Of a stretch of DNA of 64,000 nucleotides, positions 16,769 through 24,718 are shown piece after piece. Each line of letters starts with the position of its first letter. The first letter of the stretch is position 1. A program made the translations under genes and the position numbers. The notes under the pieces were generated by a model, which was not told where the DNA came from, did not search any database, and saw only the letters and a list, made by a program, of their open reading frames with translations. Source of the DNA: Chryseobacterium sp. ISL-6 (GTDB lineage: Bacteria > Bacteroidota > Bacteroidia > Flavobacteriales > Weeksellaceae); contig NZ_JAGGPT010000010.1 in NCBI RefSeq assembly GCF_018613715.1, forward strand, positions 248,001 to 312,000. The letters are read 5' to 3'.

Positions 16769-17416
16769 TTAATAGATCTCAGGGTATTTTATTCCATCAC
16801 GCCCTACAAAAAACAGAAGATCTCCTAATTCATATTCAACTGAAACTTCATCTTCAATTGCAAAATTCCGGGTTCCAATTCTTGAGGTAATACTTAAGCT
16901 TCCGTTTGTTAAAGGCCAATTTAATCCTTTTGTTGTTATATTTTCTACTGAAGGGAATGGATAAAGTGAGATCATTTTATTTTTCACTCCATTCAATTTA
17001 AAATTTTTAGAAATAAAATAATACACTGAGAATTCATCATAAAATTTGATATTCAATTGATCTTTAAATGCATATGCTACCGTTAGATTTCCTAAGAAAT
17101 GATCCTGTTCACCACCACTAGCCCCTAAAACATCTACAGAATGAAATCCCCTTTCTAGGATAATTTCTAAAGCTTTATGAAAATCCGTTTTATCCTGATC
17201 TAAAGTAAGAATGAATTTTTCCTGATACACATTTTCATCAGATCCCGTGTGCGAATCAAAATCACCAGAAATAAAATCCAATTGATCCAAAGGAAAATTT
17301 CCTTGTTTCAGATAATGAAAAGCGCCATCGGTACAAGCAATTAAATCGTAATCATTTAAAGTTGGAAAAGATTTTGGAGGTTCTCCGTTAATAAAAAGTA
17401 GTGCTTTATCTTTCAT
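16769..17416 (-). CDS. thiN: Thiamine pyrophosphokinase
   Basis: The 215-residue protein shows the TPK catalytic-domain motifs 'ACTDGAFHYL', 'FISGDFDSH', 'TLDQDKTDFHKAL' and 'LGASGGEQDHFLGNL', whose Asp residues bind Mg-ATP and thiamine. A C-terminal beta domain contains 'LNWPLTNGSLSITSRIGTRN'. It makes thiamine diphosphate from thiamine and ATP in the cytosol. Its start overlaps the end of the cobalamin adenosyltransferase by 11 bp, showing translational coupling. No TPP riboswitch (THI box) was recognised upstream. Confidence 0.9.
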   Translation of the reverse strand: MKDKALLFINGEPPKSFPTLNDYDLIACTDGAFHYLKQGNFPLDQLDFISGDFDSHTGSDENVYQEKFILTLDQDKTDFHKALEIILERGFHSVDVLGASGGEQDHFLGNLTVAYAFKDQLNIKFYDEFSVYYFISKNFKLNGVKNKMISLYPFPSVENITTKGLNWPLTNGSLSITSRIGTRNFAIEDEVSVEYELGDLLFFVGRDGIKYPEIY

Positions 17417-17975
17417 TAGGATTCCAGTATTCTTCCGGTTCGTTATTTAATTTCGAAACGTAACGTGCCAAAACAAAAAGGTAATCTGAAAGTCGGTTAA
17501 GGTATTTAATAAGTTCAGGACGGACTTCTTCTGCTTCATTTAAGAAAACCAGAGATCGTTCTGCTCTCCTGCAAATAGTTCTTGCAGCATGTAAAAATGT
17601 AGCTGACTTACCTCCACCTGGTAATATAAAATATTGAAGAGGTTCAAGCTTCGTTTCAAAATTATCCATCCATTGTTCCAATTCTTCAATTTCAGATTCC
17701 GAAATAATTAGTGGAAGACGGGATTTCCCATTAGCAAGCATCAATTTATCAGTAGGTGTTGCTGCTTCAGAACCTACAGTAAACAGATCAAACTGAATTT
17801 TTTTTAATTGTTGTAAAACTTCAGCATCTTCAATATGGCTTTTTGCAATGCCAATAAAAGAGTTCAGCTCATCTATATTTCCATAACTTTCTACTCTAGC
17901 ACTGGCTTTAGAAACTCTCGTTCCACCATAAAGAGCAGTCTGTCCTTTATCTCCTGTTTTCGTGTAAATTTTCAT
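17406..17975 (-). CDS. Cob(I)alamin adenosyltransferase, PduO/MMAB type
   Basis: The 189-residue protein opens with 'MKIYTKTGDKGQTALYGGTR', the ATP-binding signature of PduO-type ATP:corrinoid adenosyltransferases. 'VESYGNIDELNSFIG' follows, and the late motif 'RTICRRAERSLV' is on the helix bearing the catalytic Arg. It transfers adenosyl from ATP to cob(I)alamin, making coenzyme B12. Length is normal. It overlaps thiN by 11 bp and precedes it in transcription; no cobalamin riboswitch is visible upstream. Confidence 0.9.
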   Translation of the reverse strand: MKIYTKTGDKGQTALYGGTRVSKASARVESYGNIDELNSFIGIAKSHIEDAEVLQQLKKIQFDLFTVGSEAATPTDKLMLANGKSRLPLIISESEIEELEQWMDNFETKLEPLQYFILPGGGKSATFLHAARTICRRAERSLVFLNEAEEVRPELIKYLNRLSDYLFVLARYVSKLNNEPEEYWNPNER

Positions 17976-18060
17976 AGTACTAAATTACTTTTTTAAAATT
18001 ATCTCTACAATACTTTCAAGTCCTGTTTTTATGGATATTATTACTTTCCAGTATTATTAT

Positions 18061-18089
18061 AAAAAAAATGACTGGTTAAAACCAGTCAT
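18061..18089 (-). terminator. Terminator of the lipoprotein gene
   Basis: On the minus strand GATGACTGGTT and AACCAGTCAT pair and are followed by eight T residues. It lies 8 bp after the stop of the gene at 18097. Confidence 0.85.
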
Positions 18090-18096
18090 CTTCAAA

Positions 18097-18681
18097 TTAT
18101 TTATCTACCTCTACATATTGCAACACTGTCTTATTTTTAGAATTATAAATGATTGTACTGCTATTAGGAAATCGTTTTAATTTATAATATTCAATACCTT
18201 CATCATTCTTTATATCATCTAAAATGCCTTTATCAATCGTATTCTCAGGAAGGAATTTTTCTATAAAACTTATTTTATCTACAATATTCTGCCCATCTAC
18301 TTTTCGGGCTTTTTTATCAGAACGCGATTCATCAGTAGAGGGTTGACTTTCCAAAAACGGAATTAAGTCTGCCTTATCTGCCTTATACTTAAAAATGTAG
18401 CCTTTTGTTCCATTTGGAAATACAAACTTCTTTCCACTTTCTGCAGATATAAATCCTTTTCCTGAATGAGGAAAGACCTGATTAAACTGAACATCTTCGG
18501 AATTGGTAAGCGATTTTATAGATTCGTTCACCGTTTTTTTTACTCTTTCTTCTACAGCGGCCTGGGTTTTCTGTTTTACTGTTTCAGTGGTTTCCTGAAC
18601 AGTCTGATCTATTTTTTCGCTGATTTTATTACAAGCTAATAGCGACAAAGCACTTGTAACAGCTAAAATTAACTTCTTCAT
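18097..18681 (-). CDS. Hypothetical lipoprotein with coiled-coil-like N-terminal region
   Basis: The start is set at 18681 (MKKLILAVTS) because it begins a lipoprotein signal ending 'LSLLACNK' (Cys17); the 12 upstream codons add nothing plausible. In the 194-residue product a charged helical stretch (about 20-60, 'QTVQETTETVKQKTQAAVEE') is followed by a globular region with 'FPHSGKGFISAESGKKFVFP' and a C-terminal strand pair. I do not recognise the family; similar Thr/Gln/Glu-rich helices occur in many envelope lipoproteins of unknown role. It is monocistronic, with a strong terminator. Confidence 0.75.
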   Translation of the reverse strand: MKKLILAVTSALSLLACNKISEKIDQTVQETTETVKQKTQAAVEERVKKTVNESIKSLTNSEDVQFNQVFPHSGKGFISAESGKKFVFPNGTKGYIFKYKADKADLIPFLESQPSTDESRSDKKARKVDGQNIVDKISFIEKFLPENTIDKGILDDIKNDEGIEYYKLKRFPNSSTIIYNSKNKTVLQYVEVDK

Positions 18682-18826
18682 TTCTTTGAAATTATAAATA
18701 ATTATCCGCTTTAGCAATACTTCTTTTTTCTAAACGGAAAAATCTGAATGATATTTTGAAATTAAAAATAAATATTTTTTTTAATCTATAAAATCCTACT
18801 GACAAACTGTTGTCATAACCTGCTCT

Positions 18827-18834
18827 TATCTTTG
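18827..18834 (+). promoter_or_regulatory. -7 box of the DinB-family gene
   Basis: TATCTTTG matches TAnnTTTG exactly, 32 nt before the ATG at 18867. The nearest upstream TTG is at an unfavourable 14 nt. Confidence 0.5.
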
Positions 18835-18866
18835 TATCAACAATAACAAACTAAAACAAAAATATT

Positions 18867-19370
18867 ATGACAACTACAGCAACTACCACAGCTACAGCTA
18901 CAAAACAGTTCATGACTACTGAACAGTTATTAGAACATTGGCAAGGGCATAGAAATCTGACAAGAAGAGTGATCGAAGCTTTTCCTGAAAAAGAATTATT
19001 TGAATTTTCTGTTGCAGGAATGAGACCTTTTGCAAAACTAGCAGTAGAGCTAATAAGCATCGCAGGACCAGCTTTAAAGGGAATCAACGAAAAAAATATG
19101 GAAGCTTATAATGAAGAAGGCTTTAATCCTAAGACTAAAGAGGAAATACTAAAAAAATGGGACGAAGAAACTGAAGTGATCAATCATTATTTCAATCAAA
19201 TTTCTGAACAACGTTTTCAAGAGACTTTCAATCTATTCGGTCAGTATGAATTTCCGGTTTTTCAAAATATTCTTTATTTCATAGATAATGAAATTCACCA
19301 CCGTGGACAAGGATATGTTTATTTAAGATCTTTAGGAATTGAACCTCCTTTCTTCTGGGAGAGATTTTAA
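18867..19370 (+). CDS. DinB-family (four-helix, metal-binding) protein
   Basis: The 167-residue protein begins with a Thr/Ala-rich low-complexity stretch (1-12, MTTTATTTATAT) that the family normally lacks. The DinB/YfiT-like domain follows, with the putative metal-binding residues in 'HWQGHRNLTRR' and in 'EIHHRGQGYVYLR', the C-terminal histidine pair typical of DinB. 'FPEKELFEFSVAGMRPFAKL' is a typical second-helix region. Members include mycothiol/bacillithiol-dependent S-transferases and damage-inducible proteins; function here is unknown. An internal ATG at 18912 ('MTTEQLLEHWQ') would give a more usual N-terminus. Confidence 0.82.
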   Translation: MTTTATTTATATKQFMTTEQLLEHWQGHRNLTRRVIEAFPEKELFEFSVAGMRPFAKLAVELISIAGPALKGINEKNMEAYNEEGFNPKTKEEILKKWDEETEVINHYFNQISEQRFQETFNLFGQYEFPVFQNILYFIDNEIHHRGQGYVYLRSLGIEPPFFWERF

Positions 19371-19415
19371 TTCTTTTTATAAAACTTCTCATCAAATTAT
19401 TAAATTAAGCCAACG

Positions 19416-19448
19416 CAAAAGCTTTCAGAATATTTCTGAAAGCTTTTG
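19416..19448. terminator. Bidirectional hairpin between convergent DinB and Ntn-hydrolase genes
   Basis: CAAAAGCTTTCAGAA and its exact complement form a 15-bp stem with a 3-nt loop. T-rich sequence follows on the plus strand; the minus-strand T run is short. Confidence 0.7.
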
Positions 19449-19457
19449 TAATTTTGT

Positions 19458-20558
19458 TTAACCAGGTAGGATATTTTTAAAGAAACTTACAATATTTTCT
19501 TTAAGCTTAGTAAAGGTGTCGGAAGTTCCAAACTCTTTATTGTCATAACCAATTGGAAAACCTTTTTCTACATATTCATTATTTTTCTGCAAAGTAAGTG
19601 TCTGGAAATCGTCATTTACTTTCCCAAGTTTATCTGTATGAATATCCAAAAATTTAACTGAAGCCTGTTTTGAGAAATCAAGCTTTGTGATATCAATAGT
19701 TTTAATTTCCTTTTTCAGATCTGACCGGAAATAAAGATTCATATTTTTCACATCAATTACAGTTTGCCATTCTCCCGCATATACGGAATTGAGAATATTC
19801 CAGGCATAATCTACAGGCTTTTTATCATACTTATAATTATTCAGCATATAGTAGGCTTTGTTATAGCGATCTTCCCATTTGCTCTGTTGATTAATGTCGA
19901 ACTTTTCCTTTCCACCTAAGAAATCAGACCTTTGAATATTATCAAAATCTTTTTTATACTGGTTATTGCATAAAAGTGGCATAGGCATATCTTTACCTGC
20001 AATTACTTTGTATTTCCCATTCAGCAATGCGATTGTTGCTGTATTTCCTTTAGCATCACTAAGAAAAAAATGGCTACCTCCTGCACTAGGCCACCAGTCT
20101 ATATTGGGGCCACTATTTAAATGATCTACAACTTCCTGGACAGATTTATAATTATCCAGTTGATATTGTATCCACTGTGCCCAAAACATGTTGGGTTGTG
20201 TCGGATTAAATACCTTTGTTGTTTCCTCCAAAGAAAGCTCAACTAAAAAAAGTCCCTTTTCATTTACGCCATAACAAGGAAAATCATATCCAAGGAGATT
20301 AAAGGTAACAGAACCATATTGGGAATTCCATTCTTTAGATCCGGTCAAATGATTCGTTGTAAGGTTTTCCCAACTTATATTCCTTTTCGTAACACCTCGT
20401 TTGTTTACAACGATCATTCCTGGCATTGTTTTCCAATTTTCATTGAATCCTACTACACAATAGTCGTTTCCTTTTAATAAAAATGCTGAACAGGCCGAAG
20501 CCAGAGTATAATATGTAACTGCCAACAGAAGCAAGCAGCGTGAAAATAAAAATTTCAT
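19458..20558 (-). CDS. Secreted linear-amide C-N hydrolase, Ntn type (choloylglycine hydrolase family)
   Basis: The 366-residue precursor has a signal peptide ending 'TLASA' directly before Cys23 ('CSAFLLKGNDY'). Signal cleavage would therefore expose Cys23 as the N-terminal nucleophile, as in bile salt and penicillin V hydrolases. Other family features are 'VVGFNENWKTMPGMIVVNKRG', 'CYGVNEKGLFLVELSLEET' and 'WPSAGGSHFFLSDAKGNTA'. The substrate is a linear amide such as an N-acyl amino acid or bile-acid conjugate; not resolvable. The gene starts 16 bp after the WYL regulator stop, so it is probably co-transcribed with and controlled by that regulator. Confidence 0.85.
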   Translation of the reverse strand: MKFLFSRCLLLLAVTYYTLASACSAFLLKGNDYCVVGFNENWKTMPGMIVVNKRGVTKRNISWENLTTNHLTGSKEWNSQYGSVTFNLLGYDFPCYGVNEKGLFLVELSLEETTKVFNPTQPNMFWAQWIQYQLDNYKSVQEVVDHLNSGPNIDWWPSAGGSHFFLSDAKGNTATIALLNGKYKVIAGKDMPMPLLCNNQYKKDFDNIQRSDFLGGKEKFDINQQSKWEDRYNKAYYMLNNYKYDKKPVDYAWNILNSVYAGEWQTVIDVKNMNLYFRSDLKKEIKTIDITKLDFSKQASVKFLDIHTDKLGKVNDDFQTLTLQKNNEYVEKGFPIGYDNKEFGTSDTFTKLKENIVSFFKNILPG

Positions 20559-20574
20559 AATCTTTAGTTTAAAG

Positions 20575-21528
20575 TTATTTATATTTTTCAGAAATATCTG
20601 TAATCAAATTTTTAAGCCTCACTTTGAGCATTTCAGGCTCTAAAATTACAGCGTAATCTGCAAATGTAATTAGCCAGCGTGGAAAACCATCATTGATCCA
20701 TTCGGTTTCAAAAGTCAATAACATCCCTTCCTCAGTTTCTACCTCTTCTGTTAATCCATAATATTTTTTAGAATTGGCAAGATGATTCATTATTTTCTTC
20801 TCTACCAGTAATTTCACTACAGTTACCTCGTTTTTCGAATTTCTTCGGTAATCATTTATACCTCCATATTCTTGTGAAAAAGGATTACTGGTTTTAGCAA
20901 CCTGCAGAATACGATCAACTCTAAATTGCCTAAAATCTTTTCTTAAAGTACAAAAAGCCATAATGTACCAGTAATTAAATTCCAGAAATACACCAACCGC
21001 CTCTATAACTCTATTAGAAACCTTTGAATCAATACTTTTGTATTCTATTGATAGTTGAGTTTTTTCTGCAATACTTTCAAGAATAGTAGGAATTATATTT
21101 TTGATCGTTTCTATAGTTGGAGCGTGGTAATTAAAAATATCAATCTGCTTTTCAATATTTTTAATTAAGTTTTTATCTGAATTCTTCAAAACCGAACGTA
21201 CCTTTTCCATGGCCGTCTGATAGTGCGAGCCCAAACTCTGATGTGAATATTTTTGCATTAGTTTTTCGGCGGTAATAAAACTTAAAACCTCTTCCTTAGT
21301 AAACATCACGGGTGGAAGTTTGTAGCCATCCATTAAAGAATATCCACTTCCTGCCTCTCCTAAAATTGGAATTCCAGCATTTTCAAGCGTTTTAACATCT
21401 CTATAAATCGTCCTTATGCTTACCTCAAATTTTTCCGCTAAATCTTGAGCTCTTACCAAGGGCTTGGATTGTAATTGGGTAAGAATTGCTGTTACTCTAT
21501 CGAGCTTTTTGAGATAATGGTCATTCAT
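20575..21528 (-). CDS. YafY-type transcriptional regulator (HTH_11 + WYL)
   Basis: The 317-residue protein has an N-terminal winged HTH (about 8-65: 'LAEKFEVSIRTIYRDVKTL', 'GSGYSLMDGYKLPPVMF') and a WYL domain (about 140-230) with 'FNYWYIMAFCTLRKDFRQFR'. A WCX C-terminal region contains 'WLITFADYAVILEPEML'. WYL domains sense ligands or nucleic acids and switch DNA binding. It is transcribed just ahead of the Ntn hydrolase and probably regulates that unit. It is divergent from the Crp-like gene, with about 100 bp between them. Confidence 0.88.
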   Translation of the reverse strand: MNDHYLKKLDRVTAILTQLQSKPLVRAQDLAEKFEVSIRTIYRDVKTLENAGIPILGEAGSGYSLMDGYKLPPVMFTKEEVLSFITAEKLMQKYSHQSLGSHYQTAMEKVRSVLKNSDKNLIKNIEKQIDIFNYHAPTIETIKNIIPTILESIAEKTQLSIEYKSIDSKVSNRVIEAVGVFLEFNYWYIMAFCTLRKDFRQFRVDRILQVAKTSNPFSQEYGGINDYRRNSKNEVTVVKLLVEKKIMNHLANSKKYYGLTEEVETEEGMLLTFETEWINDGFPRWLITFADYAVILEPEMLKVRLKNLITDISEKYK

Positions 21529-21627
21529 TTTATCTGATCAATCTAAACTTTTGTGCGGGAATTTTAAATACCATAAAACAAGAATTTTATTTATATTTAG
21601 ATATTCAAGAACCACACTTTAATAATA

Positions 21628-22197
21628 ATGAGTTACACTAATTTCATCCAGACTATTGAAAAAATTTCTAATCCCGAACGGGCTGTCATTGATGAACTGA
21701 TTTCAAATTTAGAATTAAAAAATTACAGAAAAGGTGATTTTTTATTAAAATCTGATGAAACCTGCAAACATTTTTATTTTTTAGAAAAAGGACTGGTAAA
21801 ATTATTCTTTGATAATGGGGATAAAGACTTTATAATGACATTCTTTTCTGAAAATTCTTTTTTCACAGAACTCAGTGGATTTCTTACAGGCAAACCTTCA
21901 AAATATATGTTTGTTGCTCTGGAACCTGTTGAGGTATATTCTATTCGAAAAAATGTGGTGGATGATCTATGTAAAAAGTATCATTCTGCTGAAACACTTT
22001 TCAGCAAACTGTATTCAAAGGCTCCTGTTAATATGATGGGAAGGATAAGTGAAATGTTGGAAGATGATGGTAAAAAGCGTTATCACAATTTTTTAAAACA
22101 AAAGCCGGAACTTATCCAAAGGATCAGTCTGGGAGATCTTGCAGATTATATTGGAATCACTCAGGTATCGTTAAGCAGAATCCGGGCGCAAAAATGA
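21628..22197 (+). CDS. Crp/Fnr-family transcriptional regulator
   Basis: The 189-residue protein has a cyclic-nucleotide-binding-like beta barrel (about 25-115: 'YRKGDFLLKSDETCKHFYFL', 'GLVKLFFDNGDKDFIMTFF') and a short C-terminal HTH with 'RISLGDLADYIGITQVSLSRI'. The cAMP-contacting 'RSAT' pattern is not evident ('ALEPVEVYSIRK' stands in its region), so it likely senses something else or nothing, as in many Bacteroidota Crp-like repressors. Gene order with the AhpD-like gene, 78 bp downstream, suggests it controls that gene. A near-consensus TATATTTA box lies at 21592-21599. Confidence 0.85.
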   Translation: MSYTNFIQTIEKISNPERAVIDELISNLELKNYRKGDFLLKSDETCKHFYFLEKGLVKLFFDNGDKDFIMTFFSENSFFTELSGFLTGKPSKYMFVALEPVEVYSIRKNVVDDLCKKYHSAETLFSKLYSKAPVNMMGRISEMLEDDGKKRYHNFLKQKPELIQRISLGDLADYIGITQVSLSRIRAQK

Positions 22198-22237
22198 TTT
22201 TTTATCATTTGTAAAAAAATCTGAAATAAAACCGATC

Positions 22238-22245
22238 TACATTTG
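22238..22245 (+). promoter_or_regulatory. -7 box of the AhpD-like gene
   Basis: TACATTTG matches TAnnTTTG exactly, 30 nt before the ATG. A TTTG at 22208-22211 is 26 nt upstream, slightly too far for a good -33 element. Confidence 0.5.
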
Positions 22246-22275
22246 TCACATAATTAATCAATAAAAATTAAAATT

Positions 22276-22737
22276 ATGTCACAAAGAATCAACGCATTCG
22301 CTATGGGAAACAAAGCTGTAAATGCACTTCACACGATGGGATACCATGTAGAAAACTCATCAATTGATAATGCTTTTCTCGAGCTTTTATACTTCCGTGT
22401 TTCACAGATGAACGGCTGTGCTTTTTGCCTGGATATGCACTCGAAACAACTCAGAGCAAAAGGAGAAACCGAACAAAGAATTTTCTTGGTAAGTGCATGG
22501 AGAGAATGTTCTTTCTACACTGAAAAAGAAAAAGCAGCATTACTATGGGCAGAAAGCCTTACTATTCTAAATGGGAAAGAGATATCTAATGAAATATATT
22601 CAGAAGTAAGTCAACATTTTTCAGAAACCGAAATGGTGGATCTTACCATGGCTATTATTGCAATTAACAGTTATAACAGAGTAAATATAGCTTTTGGAGC
22701 GGAAGTTGGTACGTATCAGGTTCCGGAAAAAAAATAA
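22276..22737 (+). CDS. AhpD-like carboxymuconolactone decarboxylase-family protein
   Basis: The 153-residue protein carries the alkylhydroperoxidase AhpD core 'VSQMNGCAFCLDMHSKQLR', with redox pair Cys48 and Cys51 and the proton-relay His55. A second helical region is 'YTEKEKAALLWAESLTIL'. AhpD-type proteins reduce peroxides through this CxxC centre. The upstream Crp-like regulator is a common partner of such single-domain genes in Flavobacteriia. It has its own -7 box and a terminator. Confidence 0.88.
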   Translation: MSQRINAFAMGNKAVNALHTMGYHVENSSIDNAFLELLYFRVSQMNGCAFCLDMHSKQLRAKGETEQRIFLVSAWRECSFYTEKEKAALLWAESLTILNGKEISNEIYSEVSQHFSETEMVDLTMAIIAINSYNRVNIAFGAEVGTYQVPEKK

Positions 22738-22759
22738 ATCAAATTCTATCATCAAAAAC

Positions 22760-22799
22760 AAGCTCAATGATTTCTTTTTCATTGAGCTCGTTTTTTTCC
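22760..22799. terminator. Terminator between convergent AhpD-like and ABC exporter genes
   Basis: AGCTCAATGA and TCATTGAGCT form a 10-bp stem with an 8-nt loop, followed by CGTTTTTTT on the plus strand. The minus strand has a weaker TTGTTTTTG tail. Confidence 0.85.
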
Positions 22800-22808
22800 T
22801 AGATCAAT

Positions 22809-24617
22809 CTAGTTTTCTTTAAAAGTATTTATTAGTTTATCAAGATTTAAGCTTCTCGCAGAAGCATCAAAGATCTCCCGATAAGTACCGTTCATTTGCA
22901 CCAGCTCACTATGAGTTCCACTTTCAACTACCCTTCCTTTTTTCATCACATAAATCTTATCTGAATCTAAGATCTGAGATAAAGAATGCGAAATAATAAT
23001 TACTGTTCTTCCCTCTTTAATAGCATCCAAAGAATTTTTTATTTGCTCTGTTGCAATAGCATCTAAACTTGCCGTAGGCTCGTCGAGAAATATAATAGGT
23101 GGGTTTTTTAAAAATAATCTTGCAATAGCAATTCTTTGCTGTTGTCCTCCTGAAAGCTGAGTTGCATCATGACGGTATTGTTCCGGTAGATCAAGGATCT
23201 GGTCATGCAGATAAGCTTTTTTTGCAGCCGCCTGAATATCATCAAAACCGGCATTCATATTTCCATAACGGATATTGTCTTCAATACTTCCCTGAAAAAT
23301 ATGGTTTCTCTGAAGTACCAAACCTATATCATTTCTTAAAAAAGTATTATCAAAATCATTCAAATTAACACCATCCAATAAAATTTCTCCAGAACTGGGT
23401 GGATAAAACTTACATAAAAGATTAATTATTGTGGATTTCCCGGCACCACTCAATCCTACTAAAGCTGTTGTTTTACCATTTTCAATTTTCATGGAAACAT
23501 CGTGTAAAGCTTTAGTTCCATTAGGATAGGCAAAATCTACATTTTTAAGTTCGAATGTTCCTTTAATTTCTTTTTCCACAAATGTTCCGTTTTGTTCTTT
23601 TTCGTCATCCGCATTCAGAATATCAAAATAGCCTTCAGCATAGATCATCGCATCATTCATATCATCATAAATACGATGAAGCTGGCGAATGGGGGACGAG
23701 ACATTATTGAAAAGCATAATATGAAGCATGATAGCACCAATGGTCATCTGCTGATCCAATACAAGATAAACGGTCAATAAAATAATAAGAACAACTCCAA
23801 ACTGCTCTATAAAGGTCTTCAATCCATCATAAATAAAATTGGTTTTCCTTGTGAACATCTGACTTTCCATTAATTGCATCTGCAGGTCATATTGCTTTTT
23901 ACCTTCAAACTTTTCACGTACAAAACTCTTAATCACCATAATCGAATTGATCAGATTTAAAAGTCCTGAAGTTTTCTGCTCCCGCTGATTTCTCAATTGA
24001 CGACGAACTCCTCCTAATTTACCGGCTTGAAGAGAACTGATGTAAAAGTAGATAGGAACAATAATGGTGGAAACCATTCCTACATAAACATTTTGCATAT
24101 AGATAATAATCAGTGCAATAATAGCATTCGAGAATAGAGGTAAAATGTCAATAAAAAAATTCTGAACAAGCTTTGTTAAACTTTCTATTCCCCGATCTAT
24201 TCTTATTTGAAGTTTCCCTGATTCATGGTTTTCATCATTAAAATAAGCAACTCTGTATGTCAATATTTTATCAATTGCTGATTGTGCCAGGACAGAGCTT
24301 ACATTAATTCTAATTTTCTCACCGTAAAATTTCTGGCCGAAGTTGATAAAGATATTTAATAATTCTTTTCCCAGTAAAATGATGGAGATCACTACCAGAA
24401 CATGAATACCTTCAGACATAGGATGTTGAAGATGTGTAAGAGTGGTTACCTCATCCACTGTATATTTTAATACCAAAGGATTGACTTGTGCAGCTAATGC
24501 TCCTAAAAAAGTAAGAAACAGTGTTCCATAGATCATCAAACGATAAGGTCTGATAAACGGAATGAGTTGTTTATATATTCCGAATAAAGTAATTGTTCTA
24601 TTAAAAGGTTTTGCCAT
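22809..24617 (-). CDS. ABC exporter, fused permease-ATPase (MsbA/lipid-multidrug type)
   Basis: The start is set at 24617 ('MAKPFNRTITLFG'); the upstream ATG at 24665 sits against the T run of the preceding terminator. The 602-residue half-transporter has six transmembrane helices (about 35-300) and an ATPase with Walker A 'GLSGAGKST', Q-loop 'LVLQRNHIFQGSI', signature 'LSGGQQQRIAIARLF', Walker B 'PIIFLDEPTA' and switch 'IIISHS'. It works as a homodimer in the inner membrane, exporting lipids, peptides or drugs; no peptidase C39 domain is present, so it does not itself cleave GG-leaders. Confidence 0.9.
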   Translation of the reverse strand: MAKPFNRTITLFGIYKQLIPFIRPYRLMIYGTLFLTFLGALAAQVNPLVLKYTVDEVTTLTHLQHPMSEGIHVLVVISIILLGKELLNIFINFGQKFYGEKIRINVSSVLAQSAIDKILTYRVAYFNDENHESGKLQIRIDRGIESLTKLVQNFFIDILPLFSNAIIALIIIYMQNVYVGMVSTIIVPIYFYISSLQAGKLGGVRRQLRNQREQKTSGLLNLINSIMVIKSFVREKFEGKKQYDLQMQLMESQMFTRKTNFIYDGLKTFIEQFGVVLIILLTVYLVLDQQMTIGAIMLHIMLFNNVSSPIRQLHRIYDDMNDAMIYAEGYFDILNADDEKEQNGTFVEKEIKGTFELKNVDFAYPNGTKALHDVSMKIENGKTTALVGLSGAGKSTIINLLCKFYPPSSGEILLDGVNLNDFDNTFLRNDIGLVLQRNHIFQGSIEDNIRYGNMNAGFDDIQAAAKKAYLHDQILDLPEQYRHDATQLSGGQQQRIAIARLFLKNPPIIFLDEPTASLDAIATEQIKNSLDAIKEGRTVIIISHSLSQILDSDKIYVMKKGRVVESGTHSELVQMNGTYREIFDASARSLNLDKLINTFKEN

Positions 24618-24663
24618 TGATATAAAGATCTTTAGTAAAATTAAAGCTTTTTTAAAATAATAC

Positions 24664-24696
24664 ATAAAAAAAGCTGGTATTATGCCAGCTCATCTT
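24664..24696 (-). terminator. Terminator of the baeRF-like gene
   Basis: On the minus strand GAGCTGGCA and the matching TACCAGCTT form the stem, and a T run follows. It lies between the gene ending at 24719 and the ABC exporter start. Confidence 0.8.
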
Positions 24697-24718
24697 CTTT
24701 CTTAACGAAAATTTATTT

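Noticed and set aside
16657..18100. TPP or cobalamin riboswitch near thiN and the adenosyltransferase
   Set aside because: No THI-box or B12-box sequence is visible in the short leaders.
22809..24617. ABC exporter as the dedicated transporter of the GG-leader peptide
   Set aside because: It has no N-terminal C39 peptidase domain, and it lies 4 kb away on the other strand.
24618..24665. Longer start of the ABC exporter
   Set aside because: The ATG at 24665 touches the preceding terminator's T run, and the 16 extra residues are not family-like.
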